Counted from the stretch's first letter, positions 35,124 to 44,599 are shown. The stretch: 64,000 bases of DNA from UBA1309 sp047605645 (GCA_047605645.1 JASGFJ010000008.1:55048-119047), one strand, 5' to 3'. Notes: generated from the sequence alone by a model not told the origin. A program made the numbers and translations.

Positions 35124-36233
35124 ATGATTTTAGAACACATATCCATACTTCATTATAAAAACATTGAGCAGGTTGATCTGGACTTGTCTCCGAAGATTAA
35201 CTATTTCCTCGGGAAAAATGCCATGGGCAAAACCAATCTGCTGGACGCGATTTACTATTTGTCATTCAGCAAAAGTCATTCAAACCCGATCGACACCCAA
35301 AACATTTCACATCTCGAAGAATTTGCATTGCTACAGGCCATGTACAGATTCGAGGATCAGCACCACGAAAACTTCCTTTGCAGCATTCGCCGCAAACAAA
35401 AGAAACAGTTTAAAAGAGACAAGAAGGAGTATGAACGTCTTTCTGACCATATCGGAGTGCTTCCCCTGGTCATGGTATCGCCTTCCGATACGGAATTAAT
35501 AGCCGGAGGAAGTGAGATGAGACGAAAATTTATGGATATGATCTTGTCTCAATTCGATAAACATTACCTTCAGACACTTATCCGGTACAACAAAGCCTTG
35601 ACTCAGCGCAATGCAATGCTGAAATCGGAAACGCGTATCGAAGAAGGACTCTTTGAAATATGGGAAGAACAACTGGCACACGAAGGAAATATAATCCATC
35701 AACGGAGAAAATCATTTATTGAAGAATTTACGCCCGTCTTTCAGGAATATTATCACCGAATCGCTGCTTCCGACGAAAATATCCACTTCGAATACGAATC
35801 ACACCTGAATGAACACCAACTGGTCTCCCTGCTGCGTGAAAAGCGCCCGAAAGATCAGATCCTGGGCTATACCTCTGTCGGCATCCACAAAGACGATTTG
35901 GACATGCGCCTGGGAGAATATTCTATCAAGCGGGTCGGTTCGCAAGGACAAAACAAAACATTTGTGATCGCAATGAAGCTGGCGCAGTTCGACATGATGG
36001 CAAAACGGGGATACACCACGCCCATCCTTCTTCTGGATGACATCTTTGACAAATTGGATTCCCTGCGCGTTGAGCAGATTATTCAGATCGTATCGGAAGA
36101 AAAATTCGGACAGATTTTCATTACCGACACCAACCGGAAGTATCTGGATGATATTATCCGAAAATCAAATGAAAATTTCCATCTCTATTCGGTAGAAAAA
36201 GGCCAGGTGGAACAACTAAACAAGGAGAAATAA
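35124..36233 (+). CDS. recF: DNA replication and repair protein RecF
   Basis: A 369-residue SMC-like ATPase that loads RecA at single-strand gaps together with RecO and RecR. The Walker A motif GKNAMGKTNLLD lies at residues 30-41, the signature in SQGQNKTFVIAMKLAQF and the Walker B in ILLLDDIFDKLD near the C-terminus. The ATG at 35124 gives the family start MILEHISILHYKNIE. The DUF721 gene follows after seven bases, so they are co-transcribed. dnaA, dnaN and gyrB, the companions in other phyla, are not here, which is normal for Bacteroidales. Confidence 0.96.
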   Translation: MILEHISILHYKNIEQVDLDLSPKINYFLGKNAMGKTNLLDAIYYLSFSKSHSNPIDTQNISHLEEFALLQAMYRFEDQHHENFLCSIRRKQKKQFKRDKKEYERLSDHIGVLPLVMVSPSDTELIAGGSEMRRKFMDMILSQFDKHYLQTLIRYNKALTQRNAMLKSETRIEEGLFEIWEEQLAHEGNIIHQRRKSFIEEFTPVFQEYYHRIAASDENIHFEYESHLNEHQLVSLLREKRPKDQILGYTSVGIHKDDLDMRLGEYSIKRVGSQGQNKTFVIAMKLAQFDMMAKRGYTTPILLLDDIFDKLDSLRVEQIIQIVSEEKFGQIFITDTNRKYLDDIIRKSNENFHLYSVEKGQVEQLNKEK

Positions 36234-36240
36234 CATCTTT

Positions 36241-36534
36241 ATGAGGAGAAAAAATACAGAATCGATAGGGGAAGCTCTGCAACAATTCTTTTCCGAAAAC
36301 GAATTTTTCAGAAAGAAACTGGGAGAAAGCCGTATTTTGAACGGGTGGGGTGAGCTGATGGGAAATACGATACAATCGTATACGACAAATCTGTATATAA
36401 AAAATCAAGTGTTATATGTGCATGTCTCTTCATCCGTTTTACGCTCAGAGTTAATCATCAACAAACAGACCTTGATACGCAAACTGAATAAACATGCGGG
36501 AATGGAAGCCATATCAGACATTATCTTCCGCTAA
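36241..36534 (+). CDS. DUF721 domain protein (DciA-like)
   Basis: A 97-residue basic protein with the DUF721 pattern: EALQQFFSENEFFRKKLGES, ILNGWGELMGNTIQSYT and LYVHVSSSVLRSELIINK. DUF721/DciA proteins in other phyla load the replicative helicase DnaB, so a replication role is plausible, in keeping with recF seven bases upstream. Its last four bases overlap the end of folK on the opposite strand. Confidence 0.88.
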   Translation: MRRKNTESIGEALQQFFSENEFFRKKLGESRILNGWGELMGNTIQSYTTNLYIKNQVLYVHVSSSVLRSELIINKQTLIRKLNKHAGMEAISDIIFR

Positions 36535-37001
36535 CGACCGCCGGAAATTCCTTTCAGTAACTGACTTATTGTTTTCTGCAACACGGGATGAACAATCTCC
36601 GGTGCTATTTCCGAGAGAGGCTCCAACACAAATAAGCGCTCATGCATGCGAGGATGAGGAATGGTCAGCACTTCGGAATAAAGCACACAGCCTTCTACCA
36701 GAAGAATATCGATATCCAATGTCCTGTCCTGATACATCCGGTTTACCGACTTCCTGTTCCGCCCTAATTCCCGCTCCACTGCTTCGGTCTGAGCAAGTAT
36801 TTCGAGAGGCTCCAGCTTTGTTTCAACACCGCACACTGCATTCAGGAACGGATGCTCAGAAACAAATCCGTCAGGCATGGTTTCATAAAAAGCGGATAAG
36901 GAAATAACTTCCCCTACCCGCTCGTTTATTTTATCGATGGCCAAACGCAGAATATCTTCGCGTTCACCCAGATTAGAACCTAATCCTAAGTAGACCAACA
37001 T
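36531..37001 (-). CDS. folK: Hydroxymethyldihydropterin pyrophosphokinase
   Basis: A 156-residue HPPK, which transfers pyrophosphate from ATP to 6-hydroxymethyl-dihydropterin in folate synthesis. Diagnostic parts are YLGLGSNLGERE, SAFYETMPDGF, ELGRNRKS, QDRTLDIDILL (metal-binding Asp pair) and IPHPRMHERLFVLEPL. It is the last gene of the ftsX-DUF3098-uppP-truB-queA-folK run, starting 13 bases after queA, and it converges with DUF721. Confidence 0.96.
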   Translation of the reverse strand: MLVYLGLGSNLGEREDILRLAIDKINERVGEVISLSAFYETMPDGFVSEHPFLNAVCGVETKLEPLEILAQTEAVERELGRNRKSVNRMYQDRTLDIDILLVEGCVLYSEVLTIPHPRMHERLFVLEPLSEIAPEIVHPVLQKTISQLLKGISGGR

Positions 37002-37014
37002 TCGATATGAGAGA

Positions 37015-38064
37015 TTACAGAATCAACATAGCATCGCCGTAGGTTCCGAATTTATAACCTTCTTTGATGGCCTTTTCGTAAGTATCCATAATCAGATCGT
37101 ATCCGCCGAAAGCAGATGTCATCATCAACAGCGTGCTTTGAGGATGATGGAAGTTGGTAATCATGGAATCCGCTACAGAGAAATCGTAAGGAGGAAAAAT
37201 AAACTTATTAGTCCATGTCTCTGCGGGCTTCAAATGTCCGTTTGTACTCACAATTGTTTCGATGGCACGCATCACGGAAGTACCCACAGCACAGATTTTC
37301 CGACCGGCTTCTTTGGCTGCATTCACACGATTGGCTGCCTCTTCGTTCACAAACATCTGCTCAGAGTCGACTTTGTGCTTTGTCAAATCTTCCACATCAA
37401 TTTCACGATAATTTCCCAATCCGGAATGAAGAGTAATGAAGGTGAAATCAACGCCTTTAATCTCCATCCGCTTCATCAGCTCGCGGCTGAAATGAAGGCC
37501 GGCAGCAGGTGCGACAACAGCACCTTCATGCTGGGCAAAAATAGTTTGATATCTTTCTTTATCAACCGATTCTTCGCCACGTTTCAAATATTTGGGAATA
37601 GGAGTTTCTCCTAAAGCATACAAGGTAGGCTTGAATTCTTCCGACGAACCGTCGTAAAGGAATCGCAAGGTACGGCCACGGGAAGTGGTGTTATCAATCA
37701 CTTCGGCAACCATTGAATCATCTTCTCCGAAATAGAGCTTGTTGCCGATACGGATTTTGCGGGCAGGATCTACCAACACGTCCCAATAATGAAGCGTGGG
37801 ATTTAATTCTCTCAAAAGGAAAACTTCAATCTTGGCTCCTGTTTTTTCCTTATTTCCATATAGACGGGCAGGAAATACTTTCGTATCATTCATAATGAAC
37901 ACATCCTTGTCGTCGTAATAATCGAGAACATCTTTGAATAGTTTGTGTTCAATTTCACCTGTTTTACGGTGTACAACCATCAGACGTGCTTCATCCCTGT
38001 GTTTTGAAGGGTATTTTGCAATGAGTTCATCGGGCAGGTCAAATCTGAATTGAGATAACTTCAT
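37015..38064 (-). CDS. queA: S-adenosylmethionine:tRNA ribosyltransferase-isomerase
   Basis: A 349-residue enzyme that builds epoxyqueuosine on tRNA by transferring the ribosyl part of SAM. Family blocks are FDLPDELIAKYPS at the start, NDTKVFPARLYGNK, APAAGLHFSRELM, VGTSVMRAIET and TNFHHPQSTLLMM. The length is typical. It lies 86 bases downstream of truB and just before folK, in the same direction. Two of the operon's genes thus modify tRNA. Confidence 0.97.
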   Translation of the reverse strand: MKLSQFRFDLPDELIAKYPSKHRDEARLMVVHRKTGEIEHKLFKDVLDYYDDKDVFIMNDTKVFPARLYGNKEKTGAKIEVFLLRELNPTLHYWDVLVDPARKIRIGNKLYFGEDDSMVAEVIDNTTSRGRTLRFLYDGSSEEFKPTLYALGETPIPKYLKRGEESVDKERYQTIFAQHEGAVVAPAAGLHFSRELMKRMEIKGVDFTFITLHSGLGNYREIDVEDLTKHKVDSEQMFVNEEAANRVNAAKEAGRKICAVGTSVMRAIETIVSTNGHLKPAETWTNKFIFPPYDFSVADSMITNFHHPQSTLLMMTSAFGGYDLIMDTYEKAIKEGYKFGTYGDAMLIL

Positions 38065-38150
38065 ACGTGTACTTGGTTAATTGCTGTTTACATGAATTCC
38101 GCCCCCTAAAGGTACGAAATTCACCTATATATAATTTATATGTTTCTACA

Positions 38151-38864
38151 TTAAACGGTTTCAGCCGGAGCTGGTTCAACCTTTTCTAATATTTTTTCAA
38201 GCTCATCGGCTTTCAGGCAATGCTCAAGCCTTACTTTGCCGATACGGGTCCGGCACAGCGCTGTGAGATGCGCACCGGACTCAAGCGCCTGACCAATGTC
38301 CCGGGCTAAAGCACGAATGTAAGTCCCCTTACTGCATACTACACGAACAACCATTTGCATAGCAACTGCATCGAAAGAGAGCAATTCAATTTCATCAATC
38401 ACCAGCAATTTGGCTTTAAGTTCCACTTCTTTCCCTTCCCGGGCTAAGTCGTATGCTCGCTTGCCATTCACCTTACAGGCAGAAAAACTAGGGGGAACCT
38501 GCTCAATGGCACCAACAAACCGGGTCAATGTCTCTTCAATGAGTTCCCGGGTAATGTGAGCAGTTTCAAAAGTCTGATCTACCTCTGTTTCCAAATCAAA
38601 TGATGGAGTGGTGGCTCCTAATCCGATAGTCGCAACATACTCCTTGTCCTGGTATTGAAATGATTCAATCAGCTTGGTCTTTTTGCCGGTACAGATGATC
38701 ATTACTCCGGTAGCCAGTGGGTCGAGTGTTCCTGCATGCCCCACTTTAAGCTTTTTTATTTTCAATTTTCTGGACAAACCATTACGAATCAGCTTCACCA
38801 GCTTGAACGAAGTCCAATGCAGAGGTTTGTCAAAATATAAAATTTCTCCTTCTATAAAATTCAT
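38151..38864 (-). CDS. truB: tRNA pseudouridine(55) synthase
   Basis: A 237-residue pseudouridine synthase for U55 of the T-loop. Asp48 in HAGTLDPLATGVM is the catalytic residue; FDKPLHWTSFKLV, the YVATIGLGATT strand and VRVVCSKGTYIRALARDIG follow. The protein is the short Bacteroidota form without a C-terminal PUA domain. Its start abuts the stop of uppP at 38864, indicating one transcript. Confidence 0.96.
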   Translation of the reverse strand: MNFIEGEILYFDKPLHWTSFKLVKLIRNGLSRKLKIKKLKVGHAGTLDPLATGVMIICTGKKTKLIESFQYQDKEYVATIGLGATTPSFDLETEVDQTFETAHITRELIEETLTRFVGAIEQVPPSFSACKVNGKRAYDLAREGKEVELKAKLLVIDEIELLSFDAVAMQMVVRVVCSKGTYIRALARDIGQALESGAHLTALCRTRIGKVRLEHCLKADELEKILEKVEPAPAETV

Positions 38865-39682
38865 TACGCGATCGAGAGGTCGTAACCAAGGATAATAAGT
38901 ACAAGAATAGCTGCTCCAACAACAATACGGTAATACCCAAAGGCTTTAAATCCGTATTTCGTCACAAATCCAATAAAAAATTTGATTGCCAGAATAGCAA
39001 CAACAAAAGCAACAACATTCCCGATAAGCAACAAGTCCCATTTAGCCTGCAACAACGAAAAGTCGAAATCGAAATGTCCTCCTCCGGGGATTTTTACCAG
39101 ATCGTACACTTTCTTTAAGGTAGCAGCCGCCATGGTAGGAACAGCCAAGAAGAACGAAAATTCCGCGGCGTCTTTCCGGGTCAGCCCGCGGGTCATACCT
39201 CCCACAATTGTCGCCATAGAGCGGGATACTCCCGGAATCATAGCCAAACATTGAAAACAGCCGATAATGAATGCATTCTTTGAGCTGACTTCCAATCCCT
39301 CGCGAATAGTGGGTTTATTAAACCATTTATCGACAAAAAGCATAATCACACCGCCTATCAGAAGCATAATGGCAACCACTTCAACACTTTCGAGAAGCGC
39401 ATCAATCTTTTTGCTGAAAAGCAATCCCAAAATAGCTGCGGGAATAAATCCCATCAGAAGCTTGAGATAGAAAGACATGGATTGAACAAATTTCCTCCAA
39501 TAGAGAACAATAACCGAAAGAATCGCTCCAAACTGGATAATAACAGTGAAAGCCTTGGTAAATTCATCGGGGGGAACACCCAGTATTTTCTCAGCAATGA
39601 TCATGTGTCCGGTGGATGAAACCGGAAGAAACTCGGTTAGCCCCTCAACAATAGCAATAATAACAGCTTGAAAAACAGACAT
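38864..39682 (-). CDS. uppP: Undecaprenyl-diphosphate phosphatase
   Basis: A 272-residue membrane enzyme (BacA/UppP family) that removes a phosphate from undecaprenyl diphosphate, recycling the carrier for peptidoglycan and other glycans and giving bacitracin resistance. About eight hydrophobic segments are visible. The active-site motifs are EGLTEFLPVSSTGHMII (residues 14-30) and PGVSRSMATIVGGM. Start and end abut the DUF3098 and truB genes, so it sits in the middle of a tight operon. Confidence 0.96.
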   Translation of the reverse strand: MSVFQAVIIAIVEGLTEFLPVSSTGHMIIAEKILGVPPDEFTKAFTVIIQFGAILSVIVLYWRKFVQSMSFYLKLLMGFIPAAILGLLFSKKIDALLESVEVVAIMLLIGGVIMLFVDKWFNKPTIREGLEVSSKNAFIIGCFQCLAMIPGVSRSMATIVGGMTRGLTRKDAAEFSFFLAVPTMAAATLKKVYDLVKIPGGGHFDFDFSLLQAKWDLLLIGNVVAFVVAILAIKFFIGFVTKYGFKAFGYYRIVVGAAILVLIILGYDLSIA

Positions 39683-39933
39683 TAGTTATTATCCTCCTTT
39701 TTTTGATTCAACTTATGAGGTGCCGCGATAGCCACAATCATCATCAGAAAGCCGATGAAGCAAACCACGGGGGCAACGTATATTCTTCGCACACTAAAAA
39801 TATCGGGATTATATCCTTTCTCAATGGAAGATCCGGGACCCGTCATCAGGATGAAACCCAAAATAATCAGAAAGACAGCCACTCCTGTGATAATAAAATT
39901 CAGTTTGCCAAAAGCAAAGTCTCTTTTTTCCAT
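39682..39933 (-). CDS. DUF3098 small membrane protein
   Basis: An 83-residue protein with two membrane segments (FIITGVAVFLIILGFILM and VVCFIGFLMMIVAIAA) and the family sequence FNPDIFSVRR-like YNPDIFSVRRIYVAPVV. It is nearly always found between ftsX and uppP in Bacteroidota, as here, so a role with the divisome or cell-wall synthesis is likely but untested. Confidence 0.9.
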   Translation of the reverse strand: MEKRDFAFGKLNFIITGVAVFLIILGFILMTGPGSSIEKGYNPDIFSVRRIYVAPVVCFIGFLMMIVAIAAPHKLNQKKEDNN

Positions 39934-39956
39934 AATTTCAATGTGTATATTTTTGG

Positions 39957-40838
39957 TTAGATGTAGTAATATTTATCTGACTTCATTCTCAAATACCTGT
40001 TCACAGCAAATGTTGTGGCCAGGAATGTCAAGGCGATTCCAAGCAGTAATACAGCAACAAATACAATGATCAAATCGTTTGTTTGGATGATAGTCAGCAA
40101 GTCGGGATATTCCAGAGAGAAATAATACACCAGCGCAACTATCCCCAGATTGGCAAGTACCGCAGCGGCAATACCTGAAAGAATCATCCCTTTAACAAAG
40201 GGCTTACGAATAAATCCATTGGTAGCTCCCACCAGCCTCATCGTATGAATGAGAAATCGCTTCGAATAGATGTTTAAGCGAATGGTATTCTGAATGAGCG
40301 CAAATGAAATAATCATCAGTAAAACAGCCAAAACCAACAAACCGGCACCTATTTTTGAAAGATTGGTATTGACCATCCTCAAATCATCTTCGCTATACAT
40401 CACGTTTTTGATAAGCTGCTGCCCCTTGAGATCCTTCTCAATGACTTTCATACTGTCGGGATTGGCATAATCAGGCTTCAGATTGACATCAAAACAGTCG
40501 GAAGCGGGATTGTAACCCAACACTTCTTCCGGATCGCGCCCCAGATCTTCAATCAGCTGTTTCTTAATGACATCTTTGCTCACAAAATGAACCGATTTGA
40601 CATATCTTCTTTTCAGCAGATCAGCCTGAAGCTTGTCTGTCGACGTTTTGTCCATATTGTCAGAAATAACCAAAGAAATCGTCAGGTTTTCTTTAACAAA
40701 TGAAGAAATACCTCTTCCTGTAAAAGCTGTAAGAATGGTCAAACCTAACATAAACAACACCAAAGCAATACTGATAGTGGTCGTTACTTTAGCGTTGAAA
40801 ATAGCTGTCGATTTTATCTTCCGGTGTTTATTCGACAT
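39957..40838 (-). CDS. ftsX: Cell division protein FtsX
   Basis: A 293-residue membrane protein of the FtsEX complex, which couples ATP hydrolysis to cell-wall hydrolases at the septum. Four membrane segments are visible: about 22-44, 165-190, 213-240 and 258-282, with an extracellular domain between the first and second (SLVISDNMDKTSTDKLQ). It opens the conserved operon running through DUF3098 to folK. ftsE is not adjacent, which is normal in Bacteroidales. Confidence 0.93.
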   Translation of the reverse strand: MSNKHRKIKSTAIFNAKVTTTISIALVLFMLGLTILTAFTGRGISSFVKENLTISLVISDNMDKTSTDKLQADLLKRRYVKSVHFVSKDVIKKQLIEDLGRDPEEVLGYNPASDCFDVNLKPDYANPDSMKVIEKDLKGQQLIKNVMYSEDDLRMVNTNLSKIGAGLLVLAVLLMIISFALIQNTIRLNIYSKRFLIHTMRLVGATNGFIRKPFVKGMILSGIAAAVLANLGIVALVYYFSLEYPDLLTIIQTNDLIIVFVAVLLLGIALTFLATTFAVNRYLRMKSDKYYYI

Positions 40839-40875
40839 AATTATTTTACTTTACCGATATAATAAAAATGCGTAT

Positions 40876-40909
40876 TTACCTGTATCCTTTTTCGAATAGA
40901 TACAGGTAA
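40876..40909 (-). terminator. Terminator of coaA
   Basis: TTACCTGTATC and GATACAGGTAA form a perfect 11-pair stem between the end of coaA and the start of ftsX. On the minus strand AAATACGCATTTTTATT follows. Confidence 0.7.
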
Positions 40910-40984
40910 CCCAAATTTGACGCAAAGAAACAAAATAAATAGCCGTTCTTTGGGATATTTCATTTCTTTAACAGAATTATCTGT

Positions 40985-41929
40985 TTACTTTCTGAGTTTT
41001 ACCGAATCTATAATATGATTCGCTCCCTTGTGTAAAATGAGACTGGCCCGCTCCTTTGTGGGCAATATATTTTGTGTCAGGTTCTTCAGGTTGATTGCCC
41101 GCCAGATATCCCTCGCTGTTGTCACGGCTTCGTCATCGTCAAGGAGCGAATAACTGACAAAGTAAGACCGGGGATCACTGAACGCACTTTCGCGAAGCTT
41201 CATAAAACGGGAAATATACCAATCTTCAAGCTGCTGCTGTTCGGCATCTACATAAATCGAGAAATCCACATAGTCGGAAACAAAGGCAGTAGATCTTCCC
41301 GTATTCGGATAATCTTTGCTGCTTTGCAAAACATTGAGTCCTTCCAGAATAAGAATATCTGGCTGATCGATTTCGTAAAAATCGTCGGGAACAATATCAT
41401 AGATGAGATGCGAATATTTGGGAGCCTTCAAATAGCGCTTGCCTGATTTAAGATCCATAACAAATTGAAGCAATCGCTTTGTATCGTATGATTCGGGAAA
41501 GCCCTTTTTGAGCATCAACCCTTTCTCTTCCAGAATAGCATTGGGGTACAAAAATCCGTCGGTTGTTACCAAATCCACCTTCATGCTTTCCTTCCAATGA
41601 CTGAGCAGAGCCTGAAGGACACGTGAGCAGGTACTCTTTCCGACCGAGACACTGCCCGAAACACCTATAATGAAGGGGATATGCATGTCTTCATGCTTCA
41701 GAAATTTTCGCAACACAGCCTGCCGGTTCAGGCGGGCACTTAAATAATAATTCAACAACCTTGAAAGCGGCAGATAAATATCACGCACTTCTTCCATTGA
41801 AAGCTCATCGTTGATCCCTTTCAGTTTTTCTACTTCCTCAGGCGTCAGCGTCATAGGTTCTGAGTCGCGGAGCGAGGCCCATTTTTTTCTGTCAAATGAC
41901 AAATAAGGACTTTCAGAAGATATATCCAT
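40985..41929 (-). CDS. coaA: Pantothenate kinase (type I, CoaA)
   Basis: A 314-residue P-loop kinase for the first step of coenzyme A synthesis. GVSGSVSVGKST at residues 89-100 binds ATP; LVTTDGFLYPN, KGFPESYDTKRLLQF, YSHLIYDIVPDDF and ILEGLNVLQ are family blocks. Length and motifs are those of the E. coli-type enzyme, subject to feedback inhibition by CoA. The gene is read alone, with a promoter box at 42011 and a terminator behind it. Confidence 0.96.
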   Translation of the reverse strand: MDISSESPYLSFDRKKWASLRDSEPMTLTPEEVEKLKGINDELSMEEVRDIYLPLSRLLNYYLSARLNRQAVLRKFLKHEDMHIPFIIGVSGSVSVGKSTCSRVLQALLSHWKESMKVDLVTTDGFLYPNAILEEKGLMLKKGFPESYDTKRLLQFVMDLKSGKRYLKAPKYSHLIYDIVPDDFYEIDQPDILILEGLNVLQSSKDYPNTGRSTAFVSDYVDFSIYVDAEQQQLEDWYISRFMKLRESAFSDPRSYFVSYSLLDDDEAVTTARDIWRAINLKNLTQNILPTKERASLILHKGANHIIDSVKLRK

Positions 41930-42010
41930 GTCCGTCGTTTAGCAATTGTCTAATTTTGTTGTAATAGCTAACATACACGCCGGCTTACTCCGGCATTTTG
42001 ATTTTGGGTG

Positions 42011-42018
42011 CAAAAGTA
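42011..42018 (-). promoter_or_regulatory. -7 box (TACTTTTG) for coaA
   Basis: TACTTTTG on the minus strand matches TAnnTTTG with TTTTTATTA upstream. It lies 81 bases before the coaA start. Confidence 0.5.
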
Positions 42019-42165
42019 TAATAAAAACCAGAAGTGACCTTGTTTTTAGTTGTATCTTTCGAATTTTCTATTGTTTAGAACAAAAACAGGCTAAAGGTGT
42101 TCTTTCTACAGAGGTTATTGGCGATGTTATTTTTTTATATCTTCGCCGGATAAACGAATTATAAG

Positions 42166-42173
42166 TATTTTTG
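42166..42173 (+). promoter_or_regulatory. -7 box (TATTTTTG) for sufB
   Basis: TATTTTTG followed by CAAC matches TAnnTTTG, 34 bases before the sufB ATG and in front of the ribosome site CGAAAGGAAATC. Confidence 0.6.
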
Positions 42174-42207
42174 CAACATACAACGAAAGGAAATCTAAGA
42201 TTTAATT

Positions 42208-43665
42208 ATGCAAGAAGATCAAAACAAAATATTAGAAGATATCACGACCAGCGACTATAAATATGGCTTCGTCACTGATATTGAGACAGAAATAATTCCT
42301 GTCGGATTAAACGAAGACGTTGTCCGACTCATTTCTCAAAAGAAAAATGAACCGGAATGGATGTTGGAATTCCGCCTGAAGGCTTTCAAGTATTGGAAAA
42401 CGCTCGAAGTGCCTACATGGGCACACCTGAACATTCCGCCCATCGACTATCAATCGATCAGTTATTATGCTGCCCCAAAGAAAAAAGAGGGACCCAAAAG
42501 TATGGATGAAGTCGATCCTGAATTATTGAAGACATTCGATAAACTGGGAATCCCTTTGCACGAACGCGAAATGCTTGCCGGAGTAACAACCATGGCCGTG
42601 GACGCCGTAGTAGACAGCGTTTCGGTGAAAACAACCTTCAAAAAAACGCTGGCTGAAAAAGGAATTATCTTCTGCTCCTTCAGCGAGGCTGTCCTTGAGT
42701 ATCCGGAGTTGGTGAAGAAATATCTTGGTTCGGTAGTACCCTACCGCGATAACTTTTATGCGGCTCTCAATTCAGCCGTGTTCAGCGACGGTTCATTTGT
42801 ATACATCCCTAAAGGCGTACGTTGCCCGATGGAATTGTCGACTTATTTCCGAATCAATGCAGCGAATACAGGGCAATTCGAGCGAACACTGATCGTTGCC
42901 GACGACAATTCATACGTAAGCTACCTGGAAGGCTGTACCGCTCCGATGCGCGACGAAAATCAGCTTCATGCAGCCATTGTCGAAATTATTACGATGGAAA
43001 ACGCAGAAGTAAAATATTCAACCGTCCAGAACTGGTTCCCCGGAGACAAAGAGGGAAAAGGAGGCGTTTATAACTTTGTGACAAAACGCGGAATTTGCAA
43101 AGGCAAAAATTCAAAAATATCCTGGACACAAGTAGAGACGGGCTCTGCCATCACATGGAAATATCCGTCCTGCATCCTGGCGGGCGATAATTCGGTGGGA
43201 GAATTTTATTCTGTTGCCGTAACCAACAACTATCAACAAGCCGACACAGGAACCAAGATGGTACACATCGGTAAAAATACCCGCAGCCGCATCGTTTCAA
43301 AAGGTATTTCGGCCGGATTCAGCCAGAACAGCTACCGCGGATTGGTGAAAATTTCTCCGGGAGCAGCCAATGCACGCAACCACTCACAGTGCGACAGCCT
43401 GCTATTGGGCGACAAATGCGGTGCACATACATTCCCTTATTCCGACATTCTCAACGAAACAGGAATTGTAGAGCATGAAGCAACAACTTCCAAAATCAAC
43501 GAGGATCAGATTTTCTATTGCAATCAACGCGGAATCTCCACAGAAGATGCTGTCTCTCTGATTGTCGGCGGTTATGCAAAAGAGGTCATGCAGAACCTAC
43601 CTATGGAATTTGCCGTAGAAGCTCAAAAACTTCTGCAAATTAGCCTGGAAGGAAGCGTCGGCTGA
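42208..43665 (+). CDS. sufB: Fe-S cluster assembly scaffold protein SufB
   Basis: A 485-residue protein of the SufBCD scaffold, which assembles iron-sulfur clusters. The N-terminal part has WMLEFRLKAFKYWKTLEVP; the beta-helix core includes PKGVRCPMELSTYFRIN, YLEGCTAPMRDENQLHAAIVE and DKCGAHTFPYSDILN, with the functional Cys in EGCTAP and the Glu of the assembly site. Length is normal. sufC and sufD usually follow directly in Bacteroidales, but here a strong terminator lies 42 bases behind and unrelated genes follow, so the partners must be elsewhere or a different arrangement is used. Confidence 0.97.
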   Translation: MQEDQNKILEDITTSDYKYGFVTDIETEIIPVGLNEDVVRLISQKKNEPEWMLEFRLKAFKYWKTLEVPTWAHLNIPPIDYQSISYYAAPKKKEGPKSMDEVDPELLKTFDKLGIPLHEREMLAGVTTMAVDAVVDSVSVKTTFKKTLAEKGIIFCSFSEAVLEYPELVKKYLGSVVPYRDNFYAALNSAVFSDGSFVYIPKGVRCPMELSTYFRINAANTGQFERTLIVADDNSYVSYLEGCTAPMRDENQLHAAIVEIITMENAEVKYSTVQNWFPGDKEGKGGVYNFVTKRGICKGKNSKISWTQVETGSAITWKYPSCILAGDNSVGEFYSVAVTNNYQQADTGTKMVHIGKNTRSRIVSKGISAGFSQNSYRGLVKISPGAANARNHSQCDSLLLGDKCGAHTFPYSDILNETGIVEHEATTSKINEDQIFYCNQRGISTEDAVSLIVGGYAKEVMQNLPMEFAVEAQKLLQISLEGSVG

Positions 43666-43706
43666 TTTTTACAATGTATTCGTTTTAATTACATATATTC
43701 TACATC

Positions 43707-43740
43707 CGGGGGCAGGCTTCTATCCTGCCCCCGATTTTTC
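43707..43740 (+). terminator. Strong terminator of sufB
   Basis: CGGGGGCAGG and CCTGCCCCCG form a perfect ten-pair GC-rich stem with a seven-base loop, followed by ATTTTTC. Confidence 0.92.
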
Positions 43741-43832
43741 TTATCTTTTTTCAGAGACATATTCCTTTCCTGCATTCATTACAAATTCATAATATCTGGC
43801 AGAATCGGAATAGTTTTTACCTCATTTTTTAT

Positions 43833-43840
43833 TATCTTTG
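43833..43840 (+). promoter_or_regulatory. -7 box (TATCTTTG) for the metallo-hydrolase gene
   Basis: TATCTTTG is a full TAnnTTTG match, 26 bases before the ATG at 43866. Confidence 0.65.
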
Positions 43841-43865
43841 GTTCTAAACTCAAAAGCATTCGACG

Positions 43866-44576
43866 ATGAAACTGACTTATGTCCTACATAGTTGCTTTGT
43901 GGTAGAAAGCGATGTATTCACGCTAATCTTCGACTTCTATAAAGATTCTACTCATGAATACATTGCAAAGAATCTACTTGATTTTCCGGGGAAAATTTAT
44001 GTATTCAGCTCACATGCCCATCGCGATCATTTCAACCCCGAGATTCTGAAATGGAAATCCATACGTCCCGATATCCAGTATATTTTGTCTAAAGACATCG
44101 TTGACGATGGCCTGTACGATGGAACAGAGGCATTCATTATAGATAAACTGGAAACTTATTCGGATGAATGCATACACGTGAAGTCTTTTGGCTCGACAGA
44201 CAAAGGCGTTTCCTTCCGTGTTTCTGCTCAGGGAAAAACTATTTTCCATGCCGGAGACTTAAACAACTGGCATTGGAACAGGGAATCCACCGAAGAAGAA
44301 ATTAGAGAGGCTGAAGATTTGTTTCACCAGGAATTAGACTTATTGGCGCAAGAGACAAAACAGCTGGATGTCTGCATGTTCCCCATAGATCACCGTTTGG
44401 GCGAAGATTACACAAAAGGAGCCGAACAATTACTGGAATTGGTGAAAGTGAATTTGTTCGTTCCAATGCATTTTTGGGAACATTATCATTATGCAAATGA
44501 TTTTGCCCGGAAAGTAGAAAAAACAGGGTGTAAATTCTGGCAGATACACCAGCAGGAAGACAGTATCTATTTTTAA
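43866..44576 (+). CDS. MBL-fold metallo-hydrolase (UlaG-like)
   Basis: A 236-residue metallo-beta-lactamase-fold protein. FSSHAHRDHFNPE near residue 50 carries the metal motif HxHxDH, and FHAGDLNNWHW and VPMHFWEHY give the other ligands. Such small family members are lactonase- or phosphodiesterase-like; the substrate cannot be told from sequence. It has its own promoter box and starts a row with the VOC gene 24 bases downstream and a YciI-like gene after that, three small cytosolic enzymes that may work together. Confidence 0.87.
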   Translation: MKLTYVLHSCFVVESDVFTLIFDFYKDSTHEYIAKNLLDFPGKIYVFSSHAHRDHFNPEILKWKSIRPDIQYILSKDIVDDGLYDGTEAFIIDKLETYSDECIHVKSFGSTDKGVSFRVSAQGKTIFHAGDLNNWHWNRESTEEEIREAEDLFHQELDLLAQETKQLDVCMFPIDHRLGEDYTKGAEQLLELVKVNLFVPMHFWEHYHYANDFARKVEKTGCKFWQIHQQEDSIYF

Positions 44577-44599
44577 ACAATGAATAAAACTATCATTTT

